Positions 1-9,969 of a stretch of 64,000 nt of DNA are shown here, piece after piece. The position numbers and the translations under genes were made by a program. Source of the stretch: Mycoavidus sp. B2-EB (GTDB lineage: Bacteria > Pseudomonadota > Gammaproteobacteria > Burkholderiales > Burkholderiaceae); NCBI RefSeq assembly GCF_014218255.1, contig NZ_AP021872.1, positions 1,302,001 through 1,366,000 of the forward strand, given 5' to 3'. Under the pieces are notes generated by a model. The model worked only from the letters and a program-made list of their open reading frames with translations. It did not search any database and was not told the origin of the DNA. The stretch's first letter is position 1. Each line of letters begins with the position of its first letter.

Positions 1-560
1 AAACCTATGAGAATACGCTGAAATTGCGTGTCAGCCGCTTTAGGTTTTAGCTCAAGCCAGTCTAATCCTGTTTTCTTACCGATATCGCGCAACTTAAAAT
101 TTTTGCTCAGATCATTACTGCCAAACAAAATCGCTGCCGGGCTGACCCCTAGCACACCGTCAAGCTTACGCTTGATAACTTGCTTGAGTTCTTTATCGTA
201 CACATAAAAATAGGCACCGTCAGACTGCAAGATTTGGCGAGAAGGTTCTTCATAAGTCCAAATAAACTTACCGGGCCGCTCGAATAAGAAAAAGCCGCTT
301 GATTTGCAGCAATCTTCGCGTGGCCAGGTACCCTGGTCACTCATATCTTTCATGCTCTTTGGGTCGGTTTTAATCTGCTGCTGCACAAAACGGCCTTTCG
401 CCGTCTGCACTTGCGCAATAAAGCCATTGAGCTGTTCAGTAGCAGTCATAGGCTCACTCGCGTGGGCCGGCGACAAAACATTGATCGCAATGAACACCGC
501 CGTTAGTCTGTTAAATAGTCCAATTTTAATGTTCAATAAAGTTGCTGTTTTAAGCTTCAT
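1..560 (-). CDS. lolA: Outer-membrane lipoprotein carrier protein LolA (3' end beyond window)
   Basis: This is the periplasmic chaperone that carries lipoproteins from LolCDE to the outer membrane. The frame is open from an ATG at 560 to the left edge, about 186 codons, so the C-terminus is missing. The N-terminus has a hydrophobic segment ending in a PAHA-type signal peptidase site near residue 33. The mature part carries LolA-like stretches such as QVQTAKGRFVQQ, FLFERPGKFIWTYEEP and QSDGAYFYVYDKELKQV. It starts 12 bases after the ftsK stop codon and is probably co-transcribed with ftsK, as in other Burkholderiales. An antisense-frame reading inside it has no merit. Confidence 0.9.
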   Translation of the reverse strand, partial: MKLKTATLLNIKIGLFNRLTAVFIAINVLSPAHASEPMTATEQLNGFIAQVQTAKGRFVQQQIKTDPKSMKDMSDQGTWPREDCCKSSGFFLFERPGKFIWTYEEPSRQILQSDGAYFYVYDKELKQVIKRKLDGVLGVSPAAILFGSNDLSKNFKLRDIGKKTGLDWLELKPKAADTQFQRILIG

Positions 561-572
561 TGCTTGCCCCGT

Positions 573-2921
573 CTAATTTGAATCACGATTCGGCACCAAA
601 ATTTCGCGGTTGCCATTTGCCGACATAGTCGATATTAACCCTGCTTGCTCCATTTGTTCAAGCAAACGAGCGGCGCGATTATAGCCAATGCGTAAATGAC
701 GCTGCACCAGCGAAATGGATGCGCGCCGATGTTGGATGACAATTTCAACTGCTTGATCATAGAGCGGATCAGCTTCAGCGCTTTGCCCGCCGCCGTTGAG
801 GCTGCCCGTTCCATCATCCATCTCGTTATTCACGCCGCCTTCCAGGATACCTTCGATATAATTGGGCTCCCCCTGCTTTTTGAGTTTTTCAACCACTCGA
901 TGGACTTCGTCATCCGCCACAAAAGCGCCATGCACCCGCACTGGCAAACCCGTACCAGGCGGTAGATACAGCATATCGCCCATGCCCAATAGTGATTCAG
1001 CGCCTTGTTGATCCAAGATCGTGCGCGAGTCGATTTTTGATGAAACTTGAAAAGCAATGCGCGTCGGTACATTGGCTTTAATGAGGCCCGTGATCACATC
1101 AACTGACGGCCGTTGTGTCGCAAGAATCAAATGAATACCAGCGGCTCTGGCTTTTTGGGCAATGCGCGCAATCAACTCTTCGACTTTTTTGCCAACCACC
1201 ATCATGAGATCTGCCAACTCATCAATCACCACCACAATATGGGGCAGCCGTTCAAGCGGCTCAGGCGCATCTGGCGTCAGGCTGAATGGATTCGGGAGGG
1301 TCTCTTCGCGCTTGTGCGCCTCATCCAGCTTATGGTTATAGCCACTGAGATTACGCACGCCAAGCTTACTCATTAATTTATAACGGCGCTCCATCTCAGC
1401 GACGGTCCAGTTTAAGGCGTGCCCGGCTTGCCGCATATCCGTCACCACCGGACATAACAGATGCGGCACACCATCATAAACACTCATCTCAAGCATCTTC
1501 GGATCGATCAAAATCATCCTGACCTGCTCAGCCGTTGCTTTATATAGCAACGATAAAATCATAGCATTAATTCCGACGGATTTACCCGACCCCGTCGTAC
1601 CGGCTACCAGCAGATGCGGCATTTTGGCTAAATCAGCGACGATAGGCTTGCCGCTGATATCTTTACCGAGCGCAATCGTCAACGCTGATGTAGCAGCGGC
1701 ATAAGCTTCGGAACCTAAAATTTCAGATAAACGGACCGTTTGCCGACGTAAATTGGGCAATTCAAGGCCCATACAATTTTTGCCCGGGATGGTCTCCACA
1801 ACGCGGATCGACACCAACGAAAGCGAACGCGCTAAATCCTTTGCTAGGTTAACCACCTGGCTCCCTTTAACGCCCACTGCCGGTTCAACTTCATAGCGTG
1901 TGATCACAGGCCCCGGATAAGCCGCAATCACGACGACGTCAACACCAAAATCTTTTAATTTTTTTTCAATCAAACGTGAGGTAAACTCAAGAGTATCGGC
2001 CGAGATCGTTTCTTGCACAGCTAACGGCGCATCAAGTAACGCAAGCGGCGGTAAAGTGCTATCAGGCAAGTCATGAAAAAGCGTTTGCTGCTTTTCTTTT
2101 TCAATCCGCTCAGATTTCACTACGGTGCTCACTGCCGGCACAATCCGCACCGGCTCATGTTCTTCAACGCGCACGCGATCTTGCTCAAGCCTGCCTTCAC
2201 GGCGGACTGCAGCGACCTCGCCTACTTTTCGATCACGGCGCGCTTCATAGTGCATTTTAATGAGCCTCAGCGCAGCGATCATTCCATCCCCAATGCGCTC
2301 AACTGCATTTAACCAAGAAAAGCGGAAAAAAAGTGACCCCCCAATCGCCAGCAACAGCAAAAGAGCCAACGTGCCACCAGTGAAGCCCAGAGCATGCAAT
2401 ACTTGCGCCGCTATAGCATCCCCCAACACCCCGCCTGGCGCACGCGGCAAGTGAGCAGATAAGGACCAGAGCCGCATTGACTCAAGACCAACGCTAGCAA
2501 TCAAGATGAATGCAAAAGCAAATAATTCAAGCAGCCAGCTCCCTTCCGGCAAGAGCGCATGCTCTTGCTGCGTTGCTGCCGTGGGCCTTTGACTGAGCTC
2601 AGACGGCCCCGGAGCATGCGCGATGCGCCAGTAACCCAAGACCACGCGACGCCCAAGCAATACCACCCACCAATAAGCCGAAAAGCCGAAGAACAAGAGC
2701 AAAATATCCGCCATCCATGCCCCTACGCGCCCACCCCAATTGGCGATACGGTTGGCCTGCACAGCATGAGTCCAGCTTGGATCCAATGGGCTATAGCTCA
2801 TCAGCGCCATCAATAGAAAAAATACACATGCAAGCTGCAACAGCCAGCGAATTTCAATAACCAGGTGAGAGATCCGGCGCGGCAACGCCTGTGCACTATA
2901 TGAAAAAGAAGATTTTGCCAT
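573..2921 (-). CDS. ftsK: DNA translocase FtsK
   Basis: This is the septal DNA pump that clears and resolves chromosome termini at division. The 782-residue protein has about four N-terminal membrane segments (roughly residues 25-45, 70-95, 128-148 and 178-200). A basic, charged linker follows to about residue 300. The RecA-like motor has Walker [10 protein letters not shown] at 441-449 and a Walker B-like hydrophobic stretch ending in DELADL. The C-terminal 65 residues form the winged-helix gamma domain that reads KOPS sites ([19 protein letters not shown]). The linker is short compared with E. coli FtsK, as usual in Burkholderiales. lolA follows within 12 bases and trxB is divergent. Confidence 0.97.
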   Translation of the reverse strand: MAKSSFSYSAQALPRRISHLVIEIRWLLQLACVFFLLMALMSYSPLDPSWTHAVQANRIANWGGRVGAWMADILLLFFGFSAYWWVVLLGRRVVLGYWRIAHAPGPSELSQRPTAATQQEHALLPEGSWLLELFAFAFILIASVGLESMRLWSLSAHLPRAPGGVLGDAIAAQVLHALGFTGGTLALLLLLAIGGSLFFRFSWLNAVERIGDGMIAALRLIKMHYEARRDRKVGEVAAVRREGRLEQDRVRVEEHEPVRIVPAVSTVVKSERIEKEKQQTLFHDLPDSTLPPLALLDAPLAVQETISADTLEFTSRLIEKKLKDFGVDVVVIAAYPGPVITRYEVEPAVGVKGSQVVNLAKDLARSLSLVSIRVVETIPGKNCMGLELPNLRRQTVRLSEILGSEAYAAATSALTIALGKDISGKPIVADLAKMPHLLVAGTTGSGKSVGINAMILSLLYKATAEQVRMILIDPKMLEMSVYDGVPHLLCPVVTDMRQAGHALNWTVAEMERRYKLMSKLGVRNLSGYNHKLDEAHKREETLPNPFSLTPDAPEPLERLPHIVVVIDELADLMMVVGKKVEELIARIAQKARAAGIHLILATQRPSVDVITGLIKANVPTRIAFQVSSKIDSRTILDQQGAESLLGMGDMLYLPPGTGLPVRVHGAFVADDEVHRVVEKLKKQGEPNYIEGILEGGVNNEMDDGTGSLNGGGQSAEADPLYDQAVEIVIQHRRASISLVQRHLRIGYNRAARLLEQMEQAGLISTMSANGNREILVPNRDSN

Positions 2922-3064
2922 GAACCAATATTTACGATTTCCAGCTTAGGAAGCCAACGCCAGGAGATTAAGGTCGTTTAGACTAGGAACGAGCACGCGC
3001 GCAGAGTCTGAAAGTAAGCTGCAACGCAACACCATACGGTTATAAATACGCACAATCGCGTAAG

Positions 3065-3090
3065 CTGACACGCTTAAACAAACATATAAT
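3065..3090 (+). promoter_or_regulatory. Possible sigma-70 promoter of trxB
   Basis: The ftsK-trxB divergent spacer (2922-3131) contains a perfect TATAAT at 3085-3090, about 40 bases before the trxB ATG. A CTGACA hexamer lies at 3065-3070. The 14-base spacing is short; using the overlapping TAATAT at 3087-3092 gives 16. This assignment is inferred from hexamers only. No clear ftsK promoter was found on the other strand. Confidence 0.35.
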
Positions 3091-3101
3091 ATGCTATTTA
3101 G

Positions 3102-4091
<990 letters not shown>

Positions 4092-4112
4092 GCAATTTGA
4101 ACCATACCCATG

Positions 4113-4132
4113 CAGGCCATCAAAATGGCCTG
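4113..4132 (+). terminator. Hairpin after trxB, weak terminator candidate
   Basis: A perfect 8-bp inverted repeat, CAGGCCAT / ATGGCCTG with a 4-base CAAA loop, begins 21 bases after the trxB stop codon. There is no good T-tract after it, so termination is uncertain. I see no gene in the rest of the 4092-4384 spacer. Confidence 0.3.
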
Positions 4133-4384
4133 ACAAGTCAAACGGTGTACTCTTTCTTCATCCACCACACAATAAGCCCTGCACCTACCCTAAACAGCAC
4201 CTTACTAGATTAAAGCTGCTATCGATAAACATAGCGGCAAAGATGGGAGAGCAATCAATATAAAAAACCCATTCATGCCCGCTGCCCGCGCATCCAATTT
4301 ATAACTTTTGGTGTATATCAAAACCAAAGCTGAGCGTATACAGTAGATTAAATCATTCATTCACTTAGCTTCTAAAAGATTCTG

Positions 4385-5062
4385 ATGGCGAATTTAATCC
4401 GTACGCCCCGTTCCCATGCCGATGCAGCCTGGAAGAGCGCATTAGAGGTTTATTTTCAAGAGTTCATGCAATTTTTTTATCCGGAAATTGCGGCTCAAAT
4501 TGCCTGGGACGTCCAATATCAGACGTTGGATAAAGAGCTGCAAAGCCTGGGCGTAAAAAGTAAAGTAGGCAAAAAGCTGGTTGATAAATTGCTCAGAGTG
4601 CGCTTAAAAAGTGGTGCAACCTGCTTCGTGTTGCTGCACGTTGAGTTTCAGGGTCAATATGAAGTCGACTTTGCGCAGCGGTTGTTTGAATATTTTTATC
4701 GCTTATATGATCGTTACCGACAGCCAGTCCTCACGCTGGCAATTTTAACCGATGAGCGGTGTAACTGGCGCCCTAAAAGCTATCCGATGCAAGTCTGTGG
4801 CCATAAGGTGAACCATTTTCGCTTTCTAACCAGCAAATTAATTGATTATCGAGCGCAACGCGCCACTTTATTGGAGCACGCTAACCCATTTGGCACGATC
4901 GTGGCCGCGCATCTTGCAGCGTTAGAGACGCGTGCGGATCCGCATGCGCGTTACCAGCATAAATTTGCGTTAATGCGGCAGTTATACAAAAAAGGGCTAA
5001 CGCGAGAGGCGATTTTCAATCTGTGTCATTTTATCGATGGGGTATTAACTTTACCCAAATAG
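4385..5062 (+). CDS. Rpn family PD-(D/E)XK nuclease / transposase-like protein, N-terminal part, ended by an amber codon
   Basis: This is the catalytic half of a recombination-promoting nuclease (Rpn, YhgA-like, PF04754) protein. The 225 residues start MANLIRTPRSHADAAWK and include the family-typical core LLRVRLKSGATCFVLLHVEFQGQ near residues 65-95. Its E-x-Q (EFQGQ) is the second part of the nuclease active site, followed by RLFEYFYRLYDRYRQP. Translation stops at TAG 5060-5062, where family members continue into a C-terminal domain. That domain lies in the same frame downstream (5114-5356). Replacing TAG by a sense codon gives a 323-residue protein of normal architecture. It is either a pseudogene fragment or the large product of a split pair. 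Family members act as DNA endonucleases, some in phage defence. Confidence 0.8.
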   Translation: MANLIRTPRSHADAAWKSALEVYFQEFMQFFYPEIAAQIAWDVQYQTLDKELQSLGVKSKVGKKLVDKLLRVRLKSGATCFVLLHVEFQGQYEVDFAQRLFEYFYRLYDRYRQPVLTLAILTDERCNWRPKSYPMQVCGHKVNHFRFLTSKLIDYRAQRATLLEHANPFGTIVAAHLAALETRADPHARYQHKFALMRQLYKKGLTREAIFNLCHFIDGVLTLPK

Positions 5063-5099
5063 TTTGAAATTACCTATAATAGTTCAATTAAGCAACTTG

Positions 5100-5105
5100 A
5101 AGGAG
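5100..5105 (+). promoter_or_regulatory. Strong internal ribosome binding site of the downstream Rpn fragment
   Basis: AAGGAG lies 8 bases before the ATG at 5114 and is a strong Shine-Dalgarno match. It sits in what should be the coding middle of one long Rpn gene. A TATAAT hexamer at 5075-5080 could be an internal -10 element, but no matching -35 was seen. The site decides the start of the short C-terminal product. Confidence 0.6.
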
Positions 5106-5113
5106 AACATAAC

Positions 5114-5356
5114 ATGCCGTATATGACAAGTTTCGAGCGCATTGGCAGAGAGCAAGGGCATGCAGAAGGTGTGCGCGAGGGTTTACGTGAGGGTTTGCAG
5201 CAAGGCCAATCTACGTTATTAAAAACTTTGCTAGAAAATAAATTTGGCGTGTTGACTAAGCCGTATCAGCAACGGCTGGATAAAGCCGATGTAAATACTT
5301 TGCAGCAGTGGGGTAAACGCATCCTCACCGCTCAAACGCTCGATGAAATTTTTTAA
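5114..5356 (+). CDS. Rpn C-terminal domain as a separate short ORF (RpnS-like)
   Basis: The 80-residue product begins MPYMTSFERIGREQG, the standard start of the Rpn C-terminal domain. It continues into tandem Glu/Gly/Arg/Gln repeats (EGVREGLREGLQQGQ) and a helical tail ending TLDEIF. It is in frame with the upstream nuclease half (243 codons after its ATG). It has its own AAGGAG at 8-base spacing. In E. coli, Rpn genes are known to translate such a C-terminal small protein (RpnS) internally, and it blocks the toxicity of the full-length nuclease. Whether this copy is expressed, or is only debris of a broken gene, cannot be told from sequence. Confidence 0.6.
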   Translation: MPYMTSFERIGREQGHAEGVREGLREGLQQGQSTLLKTLLENKFGVLTKPYQQRLDKADVNTLQQWGKRILTAQTLDEIF

Positions 5357-5463
5357 AATGCTTCGTTTGGCGCATCTGTTGCCAAGATGGTGGAAATGAT
5401 GCAAGTCAGGAGGCACATGAAGTTTTTTAATCAGAGCCCATTAATCGCAGATAGCGTAAATGT

Positions 5464-7131
5464 TCATAATACTTCGCTAAAGCGCGAAGTGATTGGATAA
5501 CGCCAGTCGCGCCCAAAGGCGCGCGCAGTAACGCGCAGGCCGATCGGCGCTTGACGCCGTTTGTATTCGTTTTGTTTAATCAACTGTGTGATGCGCGCAA
5601 CGTCTGTTGGCTCAAATCCAGCCGCCACAATGTCAGCACCTGAACGGCCTGCTTCCATATATTGCTGCATAATCGCGTCTAAAATTTCGTAAGGCGGCAG
5701 ACTATCTTGATCAATCTGATTCGGACGCAACTCAGCAGAAGGCGCACGCGTTAGAATCCGCTCCGGGATAATTTGCTTAAATGCAAAAGCATCGCTGGCA
5801 TTCCGGTAATGGCAAAGCCGATAGACTAAAGTCTTGGCGATATCTTTAAGTACAGCGAAGCCACCCGCCATATCGCCATATAATGTACAGTACCCTACAG
5901 CCATTTCACTCTTATTACCTGTAGTGAGCACAATCGAGCCTAATTTATTTGACAGCGCCATCAATAAGGTGCCACGAATACGAGCCTGAATATTTTCTTC
6001 TGTCGTATCTGCGGCCAACCCATCAAATACCTGAGCAAGCGATAAACGAAACGCATCAAATGCGGGAGTGATTGCAATTTCGTCGTATTGAACTTTAAGA
6101 CAACCCGCCATCTCACGCGCATCAATCACTGAAATTTCGGCCGTATAGGGTGATGGCATCATGACTGCACGAACACGTTCTGGCCCAAGCGCATCGCATG
6201 CAATAGCCAATACCAGCGCCGAATCGACACCGCCTGAGAGTCCAATCAGCACACCCGGGAAACCGTTTTTCTCTACATAATCACGCACACCCAGTACTAA
6301 AGCGGCATAAACTTGCGCCTCGAGAGAACATTCCGGCGCTATTTTGCTAGGTTGCGGCGTGACTCCATCAAACTCGACCAACGCAACGCCCGCCTCAAAT
6401 TGCGGCATCCGGGCAACACATTCCGCTTGCGCATTACAAACAAAAGAACCCCCATCAAACACCAGCTCATCTTGCGCCCCAACGTAGTTTACGTAAACCA
6501 TTGGCAACCCGCTTTCACGGATGCGCGCACGCACTATTTCTAAGCGCAAATTATCTTTGCCAAGGTGATAGGGTGAACCATTTGGAACCAGCACAATCTG
6601 TGCGCCTGCCGCTTTGGCTTTTTGTACTGCGGTCGGATACCAAATATCTTCACAAATCAAGACGGCGCAGCGTATACCCTCTAGTTCAAAAACGTAAGGC
6701 TTTGGGTCTGTCGCAAAATAGCGTCTTTCGTCAAACACCTCGGTATTGGGCAACTCTTGTTTGAAGTACGTGCCAAGCACGTGACCGTCTCGTAAAACCG
6801 AGGCAGCATTAAATGTATCCGTTGGTGGCACATTGGATTTAAGTGGCCGATTTTGATGCGCATTGATCCGATAAGGATGGCCTACTACGACGTGCAGTCC
6901 TTCGAAAACGCTTAACTCAGAGGCAAGTTGCGTTAGAGCCGCTGCGCTAGCGACGTAAAATGATGGACGCAACAATAAATCTTCAGGCGGGTAGCCAGAT
7001 AGGGCTAACTCTGGCATGACGACTAAACGAGCGCCCTGTTGATAAGCAGCACGCGCAGCCGCAACCATGATTTTTAGATTACCAACGAAATCACCAACCG
7101 TTACATTGATTTGAGCAAGGGCAATACGCAT
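5464..7131 (-). CDS. nadE: Glutamine-dependent NAD+ synthetase
   Basis: It makes NAD+ from deamido-NAD+, ATP and glutamine-derived ammonia. The 555-residue two-domain form is seen. The N-terminal carbon-nitrogen hydrolase domain (1 to about 260) has the catalytic Glu in MPELALSGYPPEDLLL, the Lys in FKQELPNTEVFDE and the nucleophile Cys in VLICEDIWYP. The C-terminal synthetase domain has the ATP pyrophosphatase P-loop GLSGGVDSALVLAIA near 297 and the TTGNKSEMAVGYCTLYGD segment near 405. It follows secG by 79 bases. The glnB-type gene often found beside nadE in Burkholderia is absent; the split Rpn gene is there instead. Confidence 0.96.
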   Translation of the reverse strand: MRIALAQINVTVGDFVGNLKIMVAAARAAYQQGARLVVMPELALSGYPPEDLLLRPSFYVASAAALTQLASELSVFEGLHVVVGHPYRINAHQNRPLKSNVPPTDTFNAASVLRDGHVLGTYFKQELPNTEVFDERRYFATDPKPYVFELEGIRCAVLICEDIWYPTAVQKAKAAGAQIVLVPNGSPYHLGKDNLRLEIVRARIRESGLPMVYVNYVGAQDELVFDGGSFVCNAQAECVARMPQFEAGVALVEFDGVTPQPSKIAPECSLEAQVYAALVLGVRDYVEKNGFPGVLIGLSGGVDSALVLAIACDALGPERVRAVMMPSPYTAEISVIDAREMAGCLKVQYDEIAITPAFDAFRLSLAQVFDGLAADTTEENIQARIRGTLLMALSNKLGSIVLTTGNKSEMAVGYCTLYGDMAGGFAVLKDIAKTLVYRLCHYRNASDAFAFKQIIPERILTRAPSAELRPNQIDQDSLPPYEILDAIMQQYMEAGRSGADIVAAGFEPTDVARITQLIKQNEYKRRQAPIGLRVTARAFGRDWRYPITSRFSEVL

Positions 7132-7210
7132 TTTTATTTTTATCTAGAATAGACTCTCTCGTCTTACTCGCTCACCGATTGATCCCTTGCGGATTAGCTT
7201 GCATTCCGTT

Positions 7211-7579
7211 TTACTTTGGCACATCTTGACCTGGTGCGGACGCATCTACCGGGGGCAAAGCTGCTTTGCCCGCATTTGTGCCAACAGATGCAGGTGCCGG
7301 CGTAATTACACCTTCCAATACACCCGCTGAAGATTGAGGCTTATGCGAGCCAATAAAAGTCAAACTAAGCGTAGCGATAAAGAAAATGACCGCCAATATT
7401 GCCGTTGTGCGAGATAAAAAATTTGCCGCGCCGGTTGCGCCAAAAAGGCTGCCGGATGAACCGCTACCAAAGGCTGCGCCCATATCAGCACCCTTACCGT
7501 GCTGCAACAACACTAAACCAATAATTCCAAGTGCAGATAAGAATTGCGCAACGAAAATCAAATTTTTTAACACCAGCAT
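7211..7579 (-). CDS. secG: Protein translocase subunit SecG
   Basis: This is the small inner-membrane partner of SecYE in the Sec channel. The 122 residues hold two hydrophobic helices (about residues 5-23 and 56-76). Between them is the conserved loop LLQHGKGADMGAAFGSGSSGSLFG. A Pro/Ala-rich tail follows. AAGGTG precedes the ATG. It lies 47 bases downstream of tpiA in the same direction. In Burkholderia a tRNA-Leu and the nuo operon normally follow secG; here nadE does, and the nuo block lies 11 kb upstream. Confidence 0.95.
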   Translation of the reverse strand: MLVLKNLIFVAQFLSALGIIGLVLLQHGKGADMGAAFGSGSSGSLFGATGAANFLSRTTAILAVIFFIATLSLTFIGSHKPQSSAGVLEGVITPAPASVGTNAGKAALPPVDASAPGQDVPK

Positions 7580-7626
7580 GGATTCACCTTAACCTATAAA
7601 ACATATTCAGAAATGATTGCGAGCGC

Positions 7627-8397
7627 TTAGGCTTGCGCTGCTTTGCAAATCGCAAAGAAATCTTCAGCTTGCAACGAAGCGCCCCCCACTAAGCCCCCAT
7701 CCACGCCTGGCTCAGCCAATAGTGCACGGGCATTGTCCGGCTTCATACTCCCTCCATACAGCACCGTAACGTGAGCCAGCTTCGCATCCACTGCAGCCAA
7801 TACACGGCGCAAAAACAGATGTACTGAAGAGACCTCTTGCACGCTTGCGCTCTTGCCCGTGCCAATCGCCCAAACCGGCTCATAGGCAAGCACCATGCGC
7901 TCTGCTTGGGCCACTGTCAGCGCCGTCAGTACCGCCTGTAACTGCTGGCCAAGCACTTGCTCAGTTTGTCCAGCTTCACGTTCAGCCAAGGTTTCACCCA
8001 CGCAAATAATTGGCGTCAAACCAACCTCAAGCGCGCGCTTTGCCTTAAGCACCACGTGTTGGTTACTTTCTTGATGATATAAACGTCGCTCTGAATGCCC
8101 AACAATCACCCAACGCGCGCCAAATTCGGCAACCATTGAGCCTGCCACTTCGCCCGTATAAGCGCCTGATAGATGCAGCGAAAGATCTTGCGCCCCCCAT
8201 GTAACACAGCTCTGCTGCAACAGGGTTTGCGCCTGAGCCAGGTATGGAAATGGCACACATACCGCAGTCCGCACAGAGGCATCAAGTTTAGCCGCACCCG
8301 CCGCAAGTGCATTGAATAGAAGCGCATTTCCAGCCAACCTGCCATGCATCTTCCAATTACCGACAATAAGTTTGTTCTTAGATTCTAAAAGTTCCAT
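7627..8397 (-). CDS. tpiA: Triosephosphate isomerase
   Basis: It interconverts dihydroxyacetone phosphate and glyceraldehyde 3-phosphate. The 256-residue TIM barrel has KLIVGNWKMHG at 9-19 with the substrate Asn and Lys. The catalytic His lies in VGHSERR. The catalytic Glu and loop lie in VLAYEPVWAIGTGKSA. The phosphate-binding GGSMKPDNA and GGLVGGASL are near the C-terminus. No strong ribosome site was seen before the ATG. It heads the tpiA-secG pair. A 550-base gap separates it from the quinone oxidoreductase gene that normally abuts it. Confidence 0.97.
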   Translation of the reverse strand: MELLESKNKLIVGNWKMHGRLAGNALLFNALAAGAAKLDASVRTAVCVPFPYLAQAQTLLQQSCVTWGAQDLSLHLSGAYTGEVAGSMVAEFGARWVIVGHSERRLYHQESNQHVVLKAKRALEVGLTPIICVGETLAEREAGQTEQVLGQQLQAVLTALTVAQAERMVLAYEPVWAIGTGKSASVQEVSSVHLFLRRVLAAVDAKLAHVTVLYGGSMKPDNARALLAEPGVDGGLVGGASLQAEDFFAICKAAQA

Positions 8398-8422
8398 CTA
8401 TATAATGATAACATTTGTGATG

Positions 8423-8752
8423 ACTTTAAGCTTATAAGATCAGAACAGATATTAAAGGCCGGGGGAAATAACAAGGCACCAATACTTACGGCACCGCAAA
8501 CTGAAGTGGGGGCAAATAACACTAATGCAGCGCTTGAAGATGAAGGCGGAGTCTTTTTGAAAGATAACCTTTACCCGCATAAAGTGGGCCAAAACTGGAC
8601 CAGCCTTAGGCGCATTCAATCAATGGGTCAAAGGAACGCCTCTAGAATCATGGGAGCAGCGCCATGTCGACGAGATCGCAAGCAAGCTGATGGAGGCGAC
8701 AGCTCAACAAATGCGCATCCATTATGCGCGATTGTGCCGACTGAGACAGTAA
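8423..8752 (+). pseudogene. Degraded coding remnant of unknown family between qor and tpiA
   Basis: The 8398-8947 gap holds no intact gene. On the plus strand one frame reads plausible protein (APILTAPQTEVGANN, then [11 protein letters not shown]) up to about 8565. A different frame then reads a helical, balanced segment ([20 protein letters not shown], then [14 protein letters not shown]) to TAA at 8750-8752. No ATG with a ribosome site precedes it. This looks like the 3' part of a gene with a frameshift near 8565-8575. A 101-codon reading from GTG 8506 covers only the first half sensibly. The family is not recognised. It may be chance, but it lies exactly where two normally adjacent genes were separated. 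Confidence 0.25.
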
Positions 8753-8947
8753 GCATCTCAATTCGCCGTGCGAGCGGCTCCCCGAAAAAGCGTTGGCGCA
8801 CTAAAAGTTAACAAAAATCATGCGATAAATAGGTCAGCTCTTATCTTGTGTGATTCATCGACATCGTTTCAATTAAAATCGAAGGATGGATAGAGAAATA
8901 GCAAAGCGATTACGTTGGGTAAACTGAGGTTATTCCTAAATCCAACC

Positions 8948-9952
8948 TCACCATGCCAGCATAATTTTGCCAATATGCCGCCCCTCTTCCATCCAGGCGT
9001 GCGCACTTGCTGCCTCTGTCATTGGAAAAACACGGTCGATGACAGGACGAATTTTACCCGCTTCTAATAACGGCCAAACACGTTCTTTCAGCTGCGCTGC
9101 AATGTGCGCTTTAAAATGGGTGGAGCGTGCGCGTAAGGTTGAACCCGTGAGCGTCAAGCGTTTCGTTAGTATCTCAGCCAGATTGAGATTGGCCTTAGCG
9201 CCGCCTAAAAATGCAATCAAGGCCAGTCGGCCATCTTGCGCCAAGGCTTTTAATTCGCGCGCAATGTAATCGCCGCCGACCATATCAAGAATCACGTCAA
9301 CGCCTCGTCCATCTGTTAGCGCAGCGGTAACAGCCACAAAATCCTCGGTTTTGTAATTGATCGCCCGTTCTGCGCCAAGGCTTTCACAAGCAAGACATTT
9401 AGCCGCGCTACCTGCTGTCGCGAAGACGCGGTGACCTAACGCATGCGCGAGTTGAATCGCCGCGACGCCAATGCCGCTTGAACCGCCCTGCACCAATAAC
9501 GTTTCATCTTGCCCGCGCTCAGTTGCGCCGAGCTGCGCGCGGTCAAATAGATTACTCCAAACCGTGAAGTAAGTTTCAGGCAGTGAAGCAGCCTCAAGTT
9601 CTGACCATCCAGCAGGCACCGGCAAACATTGCGCAAGAGGAGCGGCAGCAAATTCAGCATAGCCGCCGCCTTGCAGTAAAGCGCAAACACGGTCGCCTTT
9701 TTTAAGCCGCCAGCGATTATCTGCATGCTGCCAATCGCCCTCTACAAGCTCACCGGCAACCTCTAAGCCAGGCAGCACAGAAGCGCCCGGCGGCGGCGCA
9801 TAATGACCGACACGCTGCAGCAGATCTGGGCGATTGACCCCAGCTGCGCTCACCCGAATCAATCCTTCGCCAGGCTGCAGAACAGGCCGCTTATACGCTA
9901 CCGGTTGCAATACCTGTGGCGCGCCGTAAGCGGTAATGGCGATGGCCTGCAT
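8948..9952 (-). CDS. NAD(P)H quinone oxidoreductase, zinc-independent MDR family
   Basis: This is a 334-residue quinone oxidoreductase of the PIG3/QOR type. The N-terminus MQAIAITAYGAPQVLQP and the VNRPDLLQRVGHYAPPPGAS segment replace the zinc ligands of alcohol dehydrogenases. The Rossmann fold has LLVQGGSSGIGVAAIQLAHA near 152. The GVDVILDMVGGDY segment is near 217. It starts 17 bases after the pnp stop codon and is likely co-transcribed with it, a common Burkholderia arrangement. The substrate is not predictable. Confidence 0.9.
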   Translation of the reverse strand: MQAIAITAYGAPQVLQPVAYKRPVLQPGEGLIRVSAAGVNRPDLLQRVGHYAPPPGASVLPGLEVAGELVEGDWQHADNRWRLKKGDRVCALLQGGGYAEFAAAPLAQCLPVPAGWSELEAASLPETYFTVWSNLFDRAQLGATERGQDETLLVQGGSSGIGVAAIQLAHALGHRVFATAGSAAKCLACESLGAERAINYKTEDFVAVTAALTDGRGVDVILDMVGGDYIARELKALAQDGRLALIAFLGGAKANLNLAEILTKRLTLTGSTLRARSTHFKAHIAAQLKERVWPLLEAGKIRPVIDRVFPMTEAASAHAWMEEGRHIGKIMLAW

Positions 9953-9969
9953 AGCGAGAAAAACTACGC

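Noticed and set aside
149..340. 63-codon minus-strand ORF inside lolA
   Set aside because: It is a shadow frame. The true LolA frame spans 560 to the left edge with signal peptide and family motifs.
5417..5500. 27-codon plus-strand ORF after AGGAGG
   Set aside because: The spacing to the ATG is only about 3 bases, and half of it is antisense to the nadE 3' end.
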